From the NCBI GenBank assembly GCA_947595925.1, contig CANQEV010000020.1, positions 1 to 48,979 on the forward strand: 48,979 nucleotides of DNA. Reading direction: 5' to 3'. Under the pieces are notes generated by a model. It had not been told where the DNA came from and did not search any database. It saw only the letters and a program-made list of their open reading frames with translations. Both the position numbers and the translations under genes were made by a program. The DNA comes from an uncultured Acetatifactor sp. (GTDB taxonomy: Bacteria > Bacillota > Clostridia > Lachnospirales > Lachnospiraceae). Positions 36,765 through 45,498 of the stretch are shown here, piece by piece (positions within the stretch are counted from its first letter, which is position 1; each line of letters opens with the position of its first letter).

Positions 36765-37304
36765 ATGGGCAAATTTTGGGGACACTTTTGCACAGTCCTG
36801 CGGCATAAGAGACTGGTGGCGCGGGGATGCTTTCAGGTTGGCCTGTACAGACAGGGGATTTTTCATGATATGTCCAAGTTCAGTCCCTCGGAATTTTTCG
36901 TGGGCGTCCGGTATTTTCAGGGAAACCGCAGTCCCAATAACGCGGAGAGGGAGGCGATTGGCTATTCCAGCGCCTGGCTGCACCACAAAGGCAGGAACAG
37001 GCATCACTATGAGTACTGGATCGATTACAGCACCCATGAGATTCCAGGGGGAATGGCCCCCGTTCCGATGCCGGACCGCTATATCGCGGAGATGATCATG
37101 GACAGGATCGCGGCGAGCAAGGTCTACAAGGGGGCGGACTATACGGATTCCTGTCCCCTGGAATATTATTATCAGGGGACGCAGAACGCGCCGATCCATC
37201 CGGAAACCCGGGAAAAATTATTGAAGTATCTGGAGATGCTGGCAAAAGAGGGGGAGAAGGAGACCTTTTCCAGGATGAAACGGGAACTGGTTAAAAAGAA
37301 ATGA
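36765..37304 (+). CDS. DUF5662 family protein
   Basis: This 179-residue protein is of unknown function. It shows His-rich blocks suited to metal binding: GIFHDMSKFSPSEF (about 35-48), WLHHKGRNRHHYEYW (about 76-90) and YYYQGTQ. These fit a family of small predicted HD-like or hydrolase-type proteins. AAGGAG lies upstream of ATG 36765. It is probably co-transcribed with the GH13-like gene 20 bases upstream. Confidence 0.82.
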   Translation: MGKFWGHFCTVLRHKRLVARGCFQVGLYRQGIFHDMSKFSPSEFFVGVRYFQGNRSPNNAEREAIGYSSAWLHHKGRNRHHYEYWIDYSTHEIPGGMAPVPMPDRYIAEMIMDRIAASKVYKGADYTDSCPLEYYYQGTQNAPIHPETREKLLKYLEMLAKEGEKETFSRMKRELVKKK

Positions 37305-37381
37305 CAAAAATTTCCTCAGAGGAGGGAACATCCCGGGGAGAGGGGAATAGAATATCATAAAAACCGGTAAAGGTTTCGACT

Positions 37382-37732
37382 ATGTGTTGTTCATGGATCA
37401 TTCTCTTACTTCTCTTCTGTAATAACGGCTGCGGCTGCAACAACGCCGGCAGATCCGGAAACGGGGGCTGCGGCTGCGGCAATTCTTACGACGATTATGA
37501 CGGCTGCGGCTGCAATAACAATTCCATACAGAATGACTGCGGATGCGTGAACCCCGTTCCCCTGAACGACTGCGGGTGCAATGGCAATTCCCAGCAGAAC
37601 GACTGCGGCTGCGGCAATTCTTCCGCACAGAACGGAAACTGCGGCTGTAACGATACGCAGAACCGCCGCTCCAGGGAGGATTTCCCCTCCTACGGCGGAA
37701 ATGACGGCGACTGCGGCTGCAACAACAACTGA
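37382..37732 (+). CDS. Cysteine-rich CGC-repeat protein
   Basis: This 116-residue protein has 19 cysteines, most in eight units of the form (G/D/N)CGC followed by Asn- or Gly-rich spacers of 5-12 residues. The N-terminus MCCSWIILLLLFC is short and hydrophobic and may be an anchor. Similar proteins in Lachnospiraceae are often labelled as chorion-type high-cysteine protein by resemblance only. Roles could be in metal binding, disulphide-linked surface or spore layers. AAAGG lies eight bases upstream of the ATG, and a strong terminator follows the stop, so it ends its transcription unit. Confidence 0.75.
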   Translation: MCCSWIILLLLFCNNGCGCNNAGRSGNGGCGCGNSYDDYDGCGCNNNSIQNDCGCVNPVPLNDCGCNGNSQQNDCGCGNSSAQNGNCGCNDTQNRRSREDFPSYGGNDGDCGCNNN

Positions 37733-37743
37733 GAAAACAGGAA

Positions 37744-37783
37744 GACCCGGCTGTCCCTGAAAGGGAACGGCCGGGTCATTTTT
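37744..37783 (+). terminator. Rho-independent terminator after the cysteine-rich gene
   Basis: GACCCGGC (37744-37751) pairs with GCCGGGTC (37770-37777); an inner CCCT/AGGG pairs too, and TTTTT follows at 37779-37783. It lies between convergent genes. Confidence 0.9.
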
Positions 37784-37803
37784 AAACTGCTGCAAAAAAC
37801 GAT

Positions 37804-38889
37804 TTAGTTGGAGAAGATCTCCTTATAGATCTGGTTGTAGAGCTCGTCGCCTTCCTCGCCAAGGTAGTTGAAGACCTCCATGTTCGGATGCTGGCTCAGG
37901 TCCGGGAAAGCGATCTCGGAGTTCCGGATCTCCTCGTCCTCGATGAGCTCCCTTGCGGCCTCGTTGGGGGTGGAGTAAGTGATATACTCAAAGTTCATCA
38001 GGGCGATGTCGGGACGGCACATAAAGTCGATGAACTTCTCGGCGTTTTCCTTGCTGGGAGCGTTCTTGGGGATGACCCAGCTGTCGATCCACACATTGGA
38101 GCCTTCCTCGGGGATCACGTACTCCAGATCCGGGTTCTCCCTCTGGGTGTAGATCGCCTCGCCGGAGTAGATCACGCCCAGGGCGGCCTCCCCGCCGATC
38201 ATCTTATCCCGGACCTCGTCGATGACGTAGGCCTGCACCAGGGGGTGCTGATCGATGAGGGCCTGCTTCGCAACCTCCAGCTCCTCCTCGTTTAAGGTAT
38301 TTGCAGAGTAACCGTTGAGCTTCAGCGGGATCATGAGAATGTCCCTCACGGAGCGCTGCATCAGGATATTGTCCGCATACTTCTCGTCCCAGAGGATGGA
38401 CCAGCTGGTCACAGGTTCGTCCACCATGGTTTTATTGTAGAGAATGCCAACCGTTCCCCAGCAGTAGGGTACGGAATATTTATTGCCGGGGTCAAAGCCC
38501 TCGGACTGTTCGAAATACTGAGCGCCGATATTTTTCTTCGCGTTGGGGATTTTGTCCCAGTCCAGCTCCTGAAGAAGATCGTTCTGGATCATTTTCTCGA
38601 TCATGTAGTCGGAAGGGCAGACCACGTCGTAAGCGGAAGCGCCGGCCTCCACCTTCGGGTACATGATCTCGTTGGTCTCAAACTCATCGTAGACCACGGT
38701 GATGCCCGTCTCTTCCTCAAACATCTTTAAGGTCTCTGGCTCGATGTACTCGCCCCAGTTGTAGACATAAACCTTTTCGTCCTTCGCTTTATCGCCGGAA
38801 TTGTTACCCGCAGCAGGGTCAGAACCGCAGCCGGAGAGCATGCCGGCAGTCAGAGCTCCGCAGAGCAGCAAAACAAGTGATTTTTTCAT
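37804..38889 (-). CDS. potD: Spermidine/putrescine-binding lipoprotein
   Basis: PotD is the extracytoplasmic polyamine receptor of the PotABCD ABC importer. The 361-residue protein starts with a lipoprotein signal (MKKSLVLLLCGALTAGMLSGC, lipidated Cys about residue 21). It continues with the family hallmarks YVYNWGEYIEPETLKMFEEETGI and YDVVCPSDYMIEKMI. It is the last gene of the pot operon. A gap of 131 bases separates it from potC. GGAGG lies close upstream of the ATG. Confidence 0.94.
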   Translation of the reverse strand: MKKSLVLLLCGALTAGMLSGCGSDPAAGNNSGDKAKDEKVYVYNWGEYIEPETLKMFEEETGITVVYDEFETNEIMYPKVEAGASAYDVVCPSDYMIEKMIQNDLLQELDWDKIPNAKKNIGAQYFEQSEGFDPGNKYSVPYCWGTVGILYNKTMVDEPVTSWSILWDEKYADNILMQRSVRDILMIPLKLNGYSANTLNEEELEVAKQALIDQHPLVQAYVIDEVRDKMIGGEAALGVIYSGEAIYTQRENPDLEYVIPEEGSNVWIDSWVIPKNAPSKENAEKFIDFMCRPDIALMNFEYITYSTPNEAARELIEDEEIRNSEIAFPDLSQHPNMEVFNYLGEEGDELYNQIYKEIFSN

Positions 38890-38935
38890 TTCTTCTTTCT
38901 CTTCCTCCTATTATGCATTGCCTACAAGTAAACGC

Positions 38936-38963
38936 CATGTAAATTTAACTAAAATTTTACATG
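38936..38963 (-). promoter_or_regulatory. Inverted repeat between potC and potD
   Basis: CATGTAAA and its exact complement TTTACATG are separated by 12 bases in an A/T-rich stretch 47 bases before potD. It may be an operator or a weak RNA hairpin setting the potD level. No good sigma-A promoter was found next to it. Confidence 0.4.
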
Positions 38964-39020
38964 ACGTATTGCATTATAAATCAAATGTTTCCGTTTGAAC
39001 AGAGGAAAAATAAAAATTTT

Positions 39021-39779
39021 TTATTTCTCCTTCTTCCGGGGCGTGTAGTTTACCAGGAGCATCAGGATAAAGACCGCCGCGAAGATCAGGGTGGAGAGGG
39101 AGTACATCTCCGGCTTGATCCCCTTTCGGACCTCCGTGTAGATCTTCGTAGAGAGCGTGTCCACGCCGGGGCCCTTGGTGAAGTGGGTGATGATAAAGTC
39201 GTCCAATGACATGGTAAAGGCCATCAGGAAGCCGCTCAGGATCCCGGGCAGGATGTCCGGGAACACGATCCTGAAAAACGCCTGGAGACTGTTGGCCCCC
39301 AGATCCAGGGCGGCCTCGTAGGTGCTGGTGTTCAGCTGCTTCATGCGGGGCTGGATGCTGAGGATCACATAGGGAATGTTAAACGTAATGTGGGCCAGCA
39401 GGATCGTGCCGAAGCCGAAGGTCACGCCCAGGCTGATGAACAGCAGCATAAATGAGATGCCCGTTACGATCTCCGCGTTCAGCATGGGGATGTTGGCGAT
39501 CCCCAGGATCAGGGCACGGGTCTTCTTTTTCATGCTCTGCATGGCGATACAGGCCACCAGGCCGATCACCGTGGCGATCAGGGCGGAGAGGGCCGCCAGG
39601 AGCAGGGTGTTCCAGAGCGCCTGCAGGATGGCTTCGTTTTCAAAGAGGCTGAAGTACCACTTCAAGGTAAACCCGCCCCATTTCGCCCGGGTCTTGCTGG
39701 CGTTGAAGCTGAGCACGATCAGGGTGAAGATGGGAGCGTACAGAAAGAGAAAGATCAGGCTGATATATAGTTTTTTCAC
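39021..39779 (-). CDS. potC: Spermidine/putrescine ABC transporter permease
   Basis: PotC is one of two membrane subunits of the polyamine importer. The 252-residue protein has about six membrane segments beginning with LYISLIFLFLYAPIFTLIVLSFN, and the EAA loop EAALDLGANSLQAFFRIVFPDILPG (about 150-175) that contacts the ATPase. Its start overlaps the potB stop by four bases (ATGA). Confidence 0.95.
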   Translation of the reverse strand: MKKLYISLIFLFLYAPIFTLIVLSFNASKTRAKWGGFTLKWYFSLFENEAILQALWNTLLLAALSALIATVIGLVACIAMQSMKKKTRALILGIANIPMLNAEIVTGISFMLLFISLGVTFGFGTILLAHITFNIPYVILSIQPRMKQLNTSTYEAALDLGANSLQAFFRIVFPDILPGILSGFLMAFTMSLDDFIITHFTKGPGVDTLSTKIYTEVRKGIKPEMYSLSTLIFAAVFILMLLVNYTPRKKEK

Positions 39780-40594
39780 AGGGCGTTCACCTCCCCATCC
39801 TTGTCCGTGACGACGCTGAGGACCATGTTTAGAATAATGAAGAGCATCAGCACGATGGAGAGGCCGCTCCCCAGATGCCAGTTATTTGTCTGCGTGAACT
39901 CCTGTTCAATGATGTTGCCGATGAGCAGGATCTTGCTGCCCCCTAATAATTGAGAGATGACGAAGGTGGTCAGGGCCGGGACGAAGACCATCGTGATGCC
40001 GCTGATCACGCCGGCGGTGCTCAAAGGCAGCGTCACGCGGAGAAAGGTCTGGGCGCCGTTTGCCCCCAGGTCCTTTGCGGCGCTGATCAGATTGGAATCG
40101 ATCTTCACCAGCACGTTATAGATGGGCAGCACCATAAAGGGCAGAAAATTGTAGACCATGCCCAGGACGATGGCCGTCGGGGTGTTGATGATCTTCAGCG
40201 CGGGCAGGTGCAGAAAGGCGAGAACGCTGTTGATCACGCCGTTTTTTTCCAGCAGCGTCTGCCACGCCAGGGTGCGGAGCAGGAAATTCATCCACATGGG
40301 CAGGATGAAGATCAGGATGATAAAGGAATCGTGGTTCCCCTTCATGCCCGCAAGGATCATGGCCAGGGGGTATGCCAGGAGCAGACAGACCACCGTGCTG
40401 ACCACGGACAGTTTGATCGCTTCCCAGAAGGCCTTGCGGTGCTCCGGGGATGCGATGGCAAGCACGTTATTTAAGGTAAAGGCCCCGGTCTTATCGGTCA
40501 GTCCGTAGTAGAAGACCATGCAGAGCGGGATGATGATGAACATCGCCGCCCAGAAGAGAAAAGGGGCGGAGAGCAGCTTTCTGGAATCGCGCAT
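39776..40594 (-). CDS. potB: Spermidine/putrescine ABC transporter permease
   Basis: PotB is the second membrane subunit. The 272-residue product starting MRDSRKLLSAPFLFWAAMF has six predicted membrane segments and the EAA-type loop (AAKDLGANGAQTFLRVTLPLS). CTGGAGG lies seven bases upstream of the ATG at 40594; the frame is open further upstream inside potA but without sense there. It starts two bases after potA ends and overlaps potC by four bases. Confidence 0.95.
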   Translation of the reverse strand: MRDSRKLLSAPFLFWAAMFIIIPLCMVFYYGLTDKTGAFTLNNVLAIASPEHRKAFWEAIKLSVVSTVVCLLLAYPLAMILAGMKGNHDSFIILIFILPMWMNFLLRTLAWQTLLEKNGVINSVLAFLHLPALKIINTPTAIVLGMVYNFLPFMVLPIYNVLVKIDSNLISAAKDLGANGAQTFLRVTLPLSTAGVISGITMVFVPALTTFVISQLLGGSKILLIGNIIEQEFTQTNNWHLGSGLSIVLMLFIILNMVLSVVTDKDGEVNAL

Positions 40595-40596
40595 GT

Positions 40597-41670
40597 CTAT
40601 ACCTCCAGGGGAACCGCTTCCTCGTCCTCGGAAGCGGGCTTGTTCATGATCTGAATGTTGGAAGGCTCCACATTGATGCTCACCTTCGTGCCGACAGGGC
40701 GCATGTGGGTGGACTGCACGAGCCATTCGAAGCCTCCGGCCTGAACCTCCATCTCATAGTGGACGCCCTTAAAGATCAGGTGGGAGACCACGCCCTCGAT
40801 GAGGCCTTCGCCGGGGACGACGAGCTTCACGTCCTCCGGGCGGATCACTACGTCCACGGGCTTGTTTTCCCCGAATCCCTCGTCCACGCAGTCGAACCTT
40901 GCCCCCAGGATCTCCACCAGGCGGTCGTGGATCATGGTGCCGCCCAGGATGTTGGAGTCCCCGATGAAGTCTGCGACGAAAGCGTTTTCGGGCTCATTGT
41001 AGATGCTCTCGGGGGTGCCGATCTGCTGGATATAGCCCTGGTTCATGACCACAATGGTATCGGACATGGTGAGGGCTTCCTCCTGGTCGTGGGTCACATA
41101 GATGAAGGTGATGCCCAGCTCGTTCTTTAAACGGATCAGCTCGTACTGCATATCCTGGCGGAGCTTTAAGTCAAGCGCGCCCAGGGGTTCGTCCAGGAGA
41201 AGGAGCCGGGGTTCGTTCACGATGGCCCTGGCGATGGCGATCCGCTGCTGCTGTCCGCCGCTTAAAGAGTTGGGACGGCGGTCCTCATAACCGTCCAGGT
41301 TCACCAGCTTTAAAGCGTATTTGATCTTGTCGTCGATATAGGACTTCGGCTTGTTTTTGATCTTTAAGCCGAAGGCGATGTTCTCGGCCACGCTCATATG
41401 GGGAAAGAGGGCATACTTCTGAAAGACGGTGTTCAGGTTTCTCTTATTGGCGGGAAGATTTGTAATGTCCATGCCGTCGAAGACCACCCGTCCCTTGTCG
41501 GGGCGCTCAAAACCGCCAAGTATCCGCAGGGTCGTGGTCTTTCCGCAGCCCGATGGACCCAGCAGCGTCACAAATTCATTCTCATGGATCGTCAGGTCCA
41601 GTTCGTCCAGAACCAGATGCCCGTCGTAAGATTTTGAGATTTTTTCCAAGTTTACAAGTGTCTTCGCCAT
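40597..41670 (-). CDS. potA: Spermidine/putrescine ABC transporter ATPase
   Basis: PotA is the ATP-hydrolysing subunit. The 357-residue protein shows Walker [10 protein letters not shown] (about 38-46), Q-loop [10 protein letters not shown], signature LSGGQQQR, Walker [14 protein letters not shown]-loop YVTHDQEEA and a C-terminal TOBE domain ([12 protein letters not shown]). It is first in the pot operon. GGGAGG lies 8 bases upstream of the ATG. Confidence 0.95.
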   Translation of the reverse strand: MAKTLVNLEKISKSYDGHLVLDELDLTIHENEFVTLLGPSGCGKTTTLRILGGFERPDKGRVVFDGMDITNLPANKRNLNTVFQKYALFPHMSVAENIAFGLKIKNKPKSYIDDKIKYALKLVNLDGYEDRRPNSLSGGQQQRIAIARAIVNEPRLLLLDEPLGALDLKLRQDMQYELIRLKNELGITFIYVTHDQEEALTMSDTIVVMNQGYIQQIGTPESIYNEPENAFVADFIGDSNILGGTMIHDRLVEILGARFDCVDEGFGENKPVDVVIRPEDVKLVVPGEGLIEGVVSHLIFKGVHYEMEVQAGGFEWLVQSTHMRPVGTKVSINVEPSNIQIMNKPASEDEEAVPLEV

Positions 41671-41712
41671 ACCGTTTCACCCTCCCGGAAAAAAGAAGAT
41701 ATACTGCATTAC

Positions 41713-41741
41713 ATAATAAACGTTTTTGGGGGCAAAGTCAA
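41713..41741 (-). promoter_or_regulatory. Sigma-A type promoter of the pot operon
   Basis: On the minus strand TTGACT (41741-41736), a 17-base spacer and TATTAT (41718-41713) stand before potA, with a leader of about 35 bases. TAATGCAGTA directly downstream resembles TAATGCAATA in front of potD. Confidence 0.75.
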
Positions 41742-41978
41742 TGAAATCTTTGTCGAAGAACGGCGGGATGCGGCGGCGGTCGGAGCTGCCGCGGGAAAAG
41801 CCGCAAAAAAGTGTTTTACATTGTCTGTTTTTGTGATAATATAATTTAAGAAAAAAGCTGTGGCTTATGATCTGCCGTCCGCAGGACGAAAGGAACGGCG
41901 CAGCTCGGCTGATCTGCACACAGGGAGATTTTCGGCGGATAAACTGCCGCGGGTGATATCTAAGGAGGTTGGACAGAG

Positions 41979-43049
41979 ATGGCAAAGAGCAAGGACAAAT
42001 ACGTGGCGTATGTCTCCACTTATACCCAGGGGGACAAGCATGGAATTAAGATTTACGACGTGGATATGGACAAGGGACGCTTTGTCGAAAAGGCGAAGGT
42101 GGAGATCACCAACAGCTCCTACGTCAGCGTCTCCCACAACGGCAAGTATCTGTATTCCATCACGGACATGGGGGTGGAGAGCTTTAAGATCCTGCCGGAC
42201 GGCATTCTGGAATTTATCAATTTCGCGTCCATCAACGGCATGCGGGGATGTTATGTGTCCAGCGACTATACCGACCGGTTTCTCTTTGTGGCGGGCTATC
42301 ACGACGGAAAGCTCACCGTTTTGAAACTGCACGAGGACGGAAGTATCGGAGAGATCACGGACGAGGTGTACCATAAGGGTATGGGAAGCGGGATCGAGAG
42401 AAACTTCCGGCCCCATATCAACTGTGCCCGCATGACCCACGACAACAAGTATCTTCTGGTCGCTGACGAGGGCATGGACCACATCAACGTCTATGAATTC
42501 GACGCAGAGAGGGGAACGGTGAAGCTGGCGGACATCTTAAGGAGCGAGCTGGGGTCCGCGCCCCGTCATATCAAGATTTCCAAGGACGGAAAATTTATCT
42601 ATATCGTCCACGAATGGAAATGCTTTATCGACGTTTATCACTATGAGTGCAGGCAGGGCAGCCCGGTTTTCGAAAAGATTCAGACCATCGAGACCACGTC
42701 CATGCCCAGGGGCAGCAATAATGCGGCCAGCGCGCTGAGTTTTTCGGCGGATTACAAATATCTTTTGAGCTCCAATGCGGGGGATAACTCGGTAGTCCTC
42801 TACGACGTGGATCAGAAGACGGGCATGCTGACCCAGAATTTCTGCCTTCCCATCAGCGGGGAGTATCCGAAAGACGCCGATATTTTCCCGAACAACAAGT
42901 TTCTGGTGTCCCTGAACCATGAGACCAACGCCATGACCTTTTTCAGCCTGGATCTGGAGAAGCATACCATGATCATGAACGGCGCGCCGGTGAAGGTGAA
43001 CGTGCCGAACTGCATCGTGTTTTATAAACTGCGTCAGCAGGAGGGCTGA
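41979..43049 (+). CDS. Lactonase-fold beta-propeller protein (6-phosphogluconolactonase-like)
   Basis: This 356-residue protein belongs to the seven-bladed propeller family that includes bacterial 6-phosphogluconolactonase Pgl. Repeated blades show the pattern VSVSHNGKYLYSI, MTHDNKYLLVADEGMDHINVYEF and ISKDGKFIYIVHEW. The conserved acidic and His residues of catalytic members (e.g. RPHINC) are partly visible. No pentose-phosphate gene is adjacent, so the substrate is open. The strong site TAAGGAGG lies 10 bases upstream of ATG 41979. The A/T-rich gap upstream has TATAAT at 41840-41845 but no good -35 box at normal spacing. Confidence 0.87.
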   Translation: MAKSKDKYVAYVSTYTQGDKHGIKIYDVDMDKGRFVEKAKVEITNSSYVSVSHNGKYLYSITDMGVESFKILPDGILEFINFASINGMRGCYVSSDYTDRFLFVAGYHDGKLTVLKLHEDGSIGEITDEVYHKGMGSGIERNFRPHINCARMTHDNKYLLVADEGMDHINVYEFDAERGTVKLADILRSELGSAPRHIKISKDGKFIYIVHEWKCFIDVYHYECRQGSPVFEKIQTIETTSMPRGSNNAASALSFSADYKYLLSSNAGDNSVVLYDVDQKTGMLTQNFCLPISGEYPKDADIFPNNKFLVSLNHETNAMTFFSLDLEKHTMIMNGAPVKVNVPNCIVFYKLRQQEG

Positions 43050-43076
43050 GTCTTCTGGCATTTGAAAGGAAACGGC

Positions 43077-43136
43077 ATGACCTTTTACAGTGTCCGTGAA
43101 TTTACTATGATGGACTGCCTTCATAAAAAACTGTAG
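43077..43136 (+). CDS. Possible 19-residue peptide
   Basis: Twenty-seven bases after the propeller gene, AAAGGA (43065-43070) sits six bases before ATG 43077 and a frame of 19 codons (MTFYSVREFTMMDCLHKKL) closed by TAG. The ribosome site is good for such a short frame. It may be a real micropeptide, a leader peptide for the downstream gene, or chance. I do not recognise the sequence. Confidence 0.3.
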   Translation: MTFYSVREFTMMDCLHKKL

Positions 43137-43167
43137 CGGCTGGGCATGCTTTTTTCAGACAATCCGC

Positions 43168-43196
43168 TTGACAGTGGAAAGAAATGTCTGTATGAT
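43168..43196 (+). promoter_or_regulatory. Sigma-A type promoter of the dehydratase gene
   Basis: TTGACA (43168-43173), 17 bases, TATGAT (43191-43196). Transcription from near 43203 gives a leader of about 127 bases before ATG 43330. I see no riboswitch or terminator in the leader. Confidence 0.85.
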
Positions 43197-43329
43197 AATC
43201 AATGCGTATTAGGGGAGTGTCTTCAAAAGTCATGTCAGGAGAGGACATTTTTCAGAATCTGAAGTCGGCGGAGCGGACGACAGGTTCAGCAGTTGTTACC
43301 AATGAAATATAAGGATTTGACGACAGGTT

Positions 43330-45297
43330 ATGGACGACAATTTCAAGGTTAGAAAACGCAGAATATTGGAGCATTGGCAGATCATTGCGCTGTTCCTGGC
43401 TTTATACGACGCAGTTGCGGCAAACGGGTCTTTCCTGTTTGCCCTATGGGCGCGCTTTGATTTCCGCTATTCCATGATTCCCAAAAACTATCTCTTTGCA
43501 GCGCTGAAATTTATTCCGATTTATACGGTGATCGTCTGGCTTGTTTTCTTCTGCTGGTTTTTGTATCAAAGCATCTGGCGTTTTGCCAGTTACCGGGAGC
43601 TCCTGCGGCTGATCGGCGGCAATCTCGTCTGTATTTTGACGCACTGGGTCGGGATTACGCTGATCTATCAGAGAATGCCGCTGAGTTATTATCTCTTTGG
43701 AGCGATCATTCAGTTTGTCACCACTACGGCGGTGCGTTTTTCCTATCGCTTTATTCTCCTGGAGCGCGGCAAGCGGGATTCCAACGGTTCGTCTTACCGG
43801 GCAATGATTATCGGAGCGGGCGAGGCAGGGCAGGCGCTTCTGAGGGACATTCAGCATGCGAAGGAAGTGGAATATAAGGTCTGCTGTTTTATTGACGACA
43901 ATCCGAATAAGTGGCACCGTAATATAGAAGGAGTTCCCATCTTTGGGGGCCGGGATGATATTTTTTCCGCCGTGGAGAAGTACAAGCTGGATACGATCCT
44001 TCTGGCGATACCAAGCGCTAGCAAGGAGATGACCAGCGATATCCTGAACATCTGCAAGGAGACAGGGTGCGATCTGAAGATCCTTCCAGGCATGTATCAG
44101 TTCCTTACGGGAGAAGTCTCCCTAAGCAAGATGAAGGATGTGGCGGTGGAGGACCTGCTGGGGAGGGATCCGATCAAAGTCAACCTTAAAGAAATCCTGA
44201 AGAGCATTGAGGGGAAGACCATTCTGGTGACAGGGGGAGGCGGTTCCATCGGAAGCGAACTCTGCAGACAGATCGCGGGACACAACCCCGGGCGGCTTGT
44301 TATCTTTGACGTCTATGAAAATAACGCCTACGACATTGAACAGGAGCTCAGGAGTTCTTACCGCAACCTGAATCTGACGGTTCTGATCGGCTCGGTCCGG
44401 GACAGCCGCAGACTAAATTCCGTGTTTGAGACTTTTAAGCCGGACATCGTTTATCATGCGGCGGCCCATAAGCATGTGCCGCTGATGGAGGGCAGTCCCT
44501 GTGAGGCGGTTAAAAATAACGTGATCGGCACTTATAAGACGGCAGTGGCCGCCATGATGAACGGGACGAAGCGGTTTGTGCTGATCAGCACGGACAAAGC
44601 GGTGAATCCCACCAATATCATGGGCGCGAGCAAAAGGCTTTGCGAGATGGTGATCCAGACCATGGATTATATCAGCAGGGAGGGAAGGCAGGACCTTTTG
44701 GTGAATCTCGCGGGACATTATGGGGAGGACGCATACAAGGGCGAGGCAGTCTACCAGAACCCCGGCACCAGGACGGAGTACGTGGCCGTGCGCTTTGGAA
44801 ACGTGCTGGGAAGCAACGGTAGCGTGATTCCCCTGTTCCAGAAGCAGATCGCCATGGGCGGTCCGGTGACGGTAACCCACCCGGATATCATCCGGTATTT
44901 CATGACGATCCCGGAGGCAGTGAGCCTTGTCCTTCAGGCAGGAACCTACGCCAAGGGCGGAGAGATCTTTGTGTTGGATATGGGGGAGCCGGTGAAGATA
45001 GACACTTTGGCGCGAAATCTGATCAAACTGTGCGGGCACAGGCCGGATGAAGATATTAAGATCCAGTACACCGGACTGCGGCCCGGCGAGAAGCTCTACG
45101 AGGAGAAACTGATGGCGGAGGAGGGGATCGAGAAGACCGAGAATGATCTGATCCACATCGGAAAGCCCATTCAGTTTGATATGGCGAATTTTATGGGGCA
45201 GCTGGAGGAGCTGGCCGAAGCCTGTTATTCCAATGACAAGAATATCCGCAAGCTGGTGAAGAACGTGGTGTCAACCTATCATCCCACTTGCGAATGA
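43330..45297 (+). CDS. Membrane-bound nucleotide-sugar 4,6-dehydratase/epimerase (CapD/PglF type)
   Basis: The 655-residue protein has four N-terminal membrane segments (about 15-135). A nucleotide-binding domain follows (MIIGAGEAGQALLRDIQ, about 158-174), and then a short-chain dehydrogenase-type catalytic domain with VTGGGGSIGSELCRQI (about 300-315) and VLISTDKAVNPTNIMGASKR. Enzymes of this kind (FlaA1/CapD/PglF/WbpM) convert UDP-GlcNAc to a 4-keto-6-deoxy sugar for surface glycans. Catalytic Tyr is replaced or shifted in this family (M in the SDR position), and the STDK motif is characteristic. No other glycan gene lies beside it. Confidence 0.9.
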   Translation: MDDNFKVRKRRILEHWQIIALFLALYDAVAANGSFLFALWARFDFRYSMIPKNYLFAALKFIPIYTVIVWLVFFCWFLYQSIWRFASYRELLRLIGGNLVCILTHWVGITLIYQRMPLSYYLFGAIIQFVTTTAVRFSYRFILLERGKRDSNGSSYRAMIIGAGEAGQALLRDIQHAKEVEYKVCCFIDDNPNKWHRNIEGVPIFGGRDDIFSAVEKYKLDTILLAIPSASKEMTSDILNICKETGCDLKILPGMYQFLTGEVSLSKMKDVAVEDLLGRDPIKVNLKEILKSIEGKTILVTGGGGSIGSELCRQIAGHNPGRLVIFDVYENNAYDIEQELRSSYRNLNLTVLIGSVRDSRRLNSVFETFKPDIVYHAAAHKHVPLMEGSPCEAVKNNVIGTYKTAVAAMMNGTKRFVLISTDKAVNPTNIMGASKRLCEMVIQTMDYISREGRQDLLVNLAGHYGEDAYKGEAVYQNPGTRTEYVAVRFGNVLGSNGSVIPLFQKQIAMGGPVTVTHPDIIRYFMTIPEAVSLVLQAGTYAKGGEIFVLDMGEPVKIDTLARNLIKLCGHRPDEDIKIQYTGLRPGEKLYEEKLMAEEGIEKTENDLIHIGKPIQFDMANFMGQLEELAEACYSNDKNIRKLVKNVVSTYHPTCE

Positions 45298-45337
45298 TGC
45301 CGGGGAAATCATCGAAAAAATTGTCATGTTAAAATGT

Positions 45338-45368
45338 ATCCGCTGACGGGGCTGTCGGCGGATTTTTT
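45338..45368 (+). terminator. Rho-independent terminator after the dehydratase gene
   Basis: ATCCGCTGAC (45338-45347) pairs with GTCGGCGGAT (one mismatch, ending at 45363-45364), followed by TTTTT. Confidence 0.75.
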
Positions 45369-45498
45369 GCAGAAATCCACGGTTGGTGCTTTCTCTGTAA
45401 ATTTCCCGTGGCGTTAATTCCGAGGATGTGTTATACTGGTAACTGGATGGAAAACAGGTGTTTCTCACGAAGAAGAACCGGACGGGGATGACTTGCGT

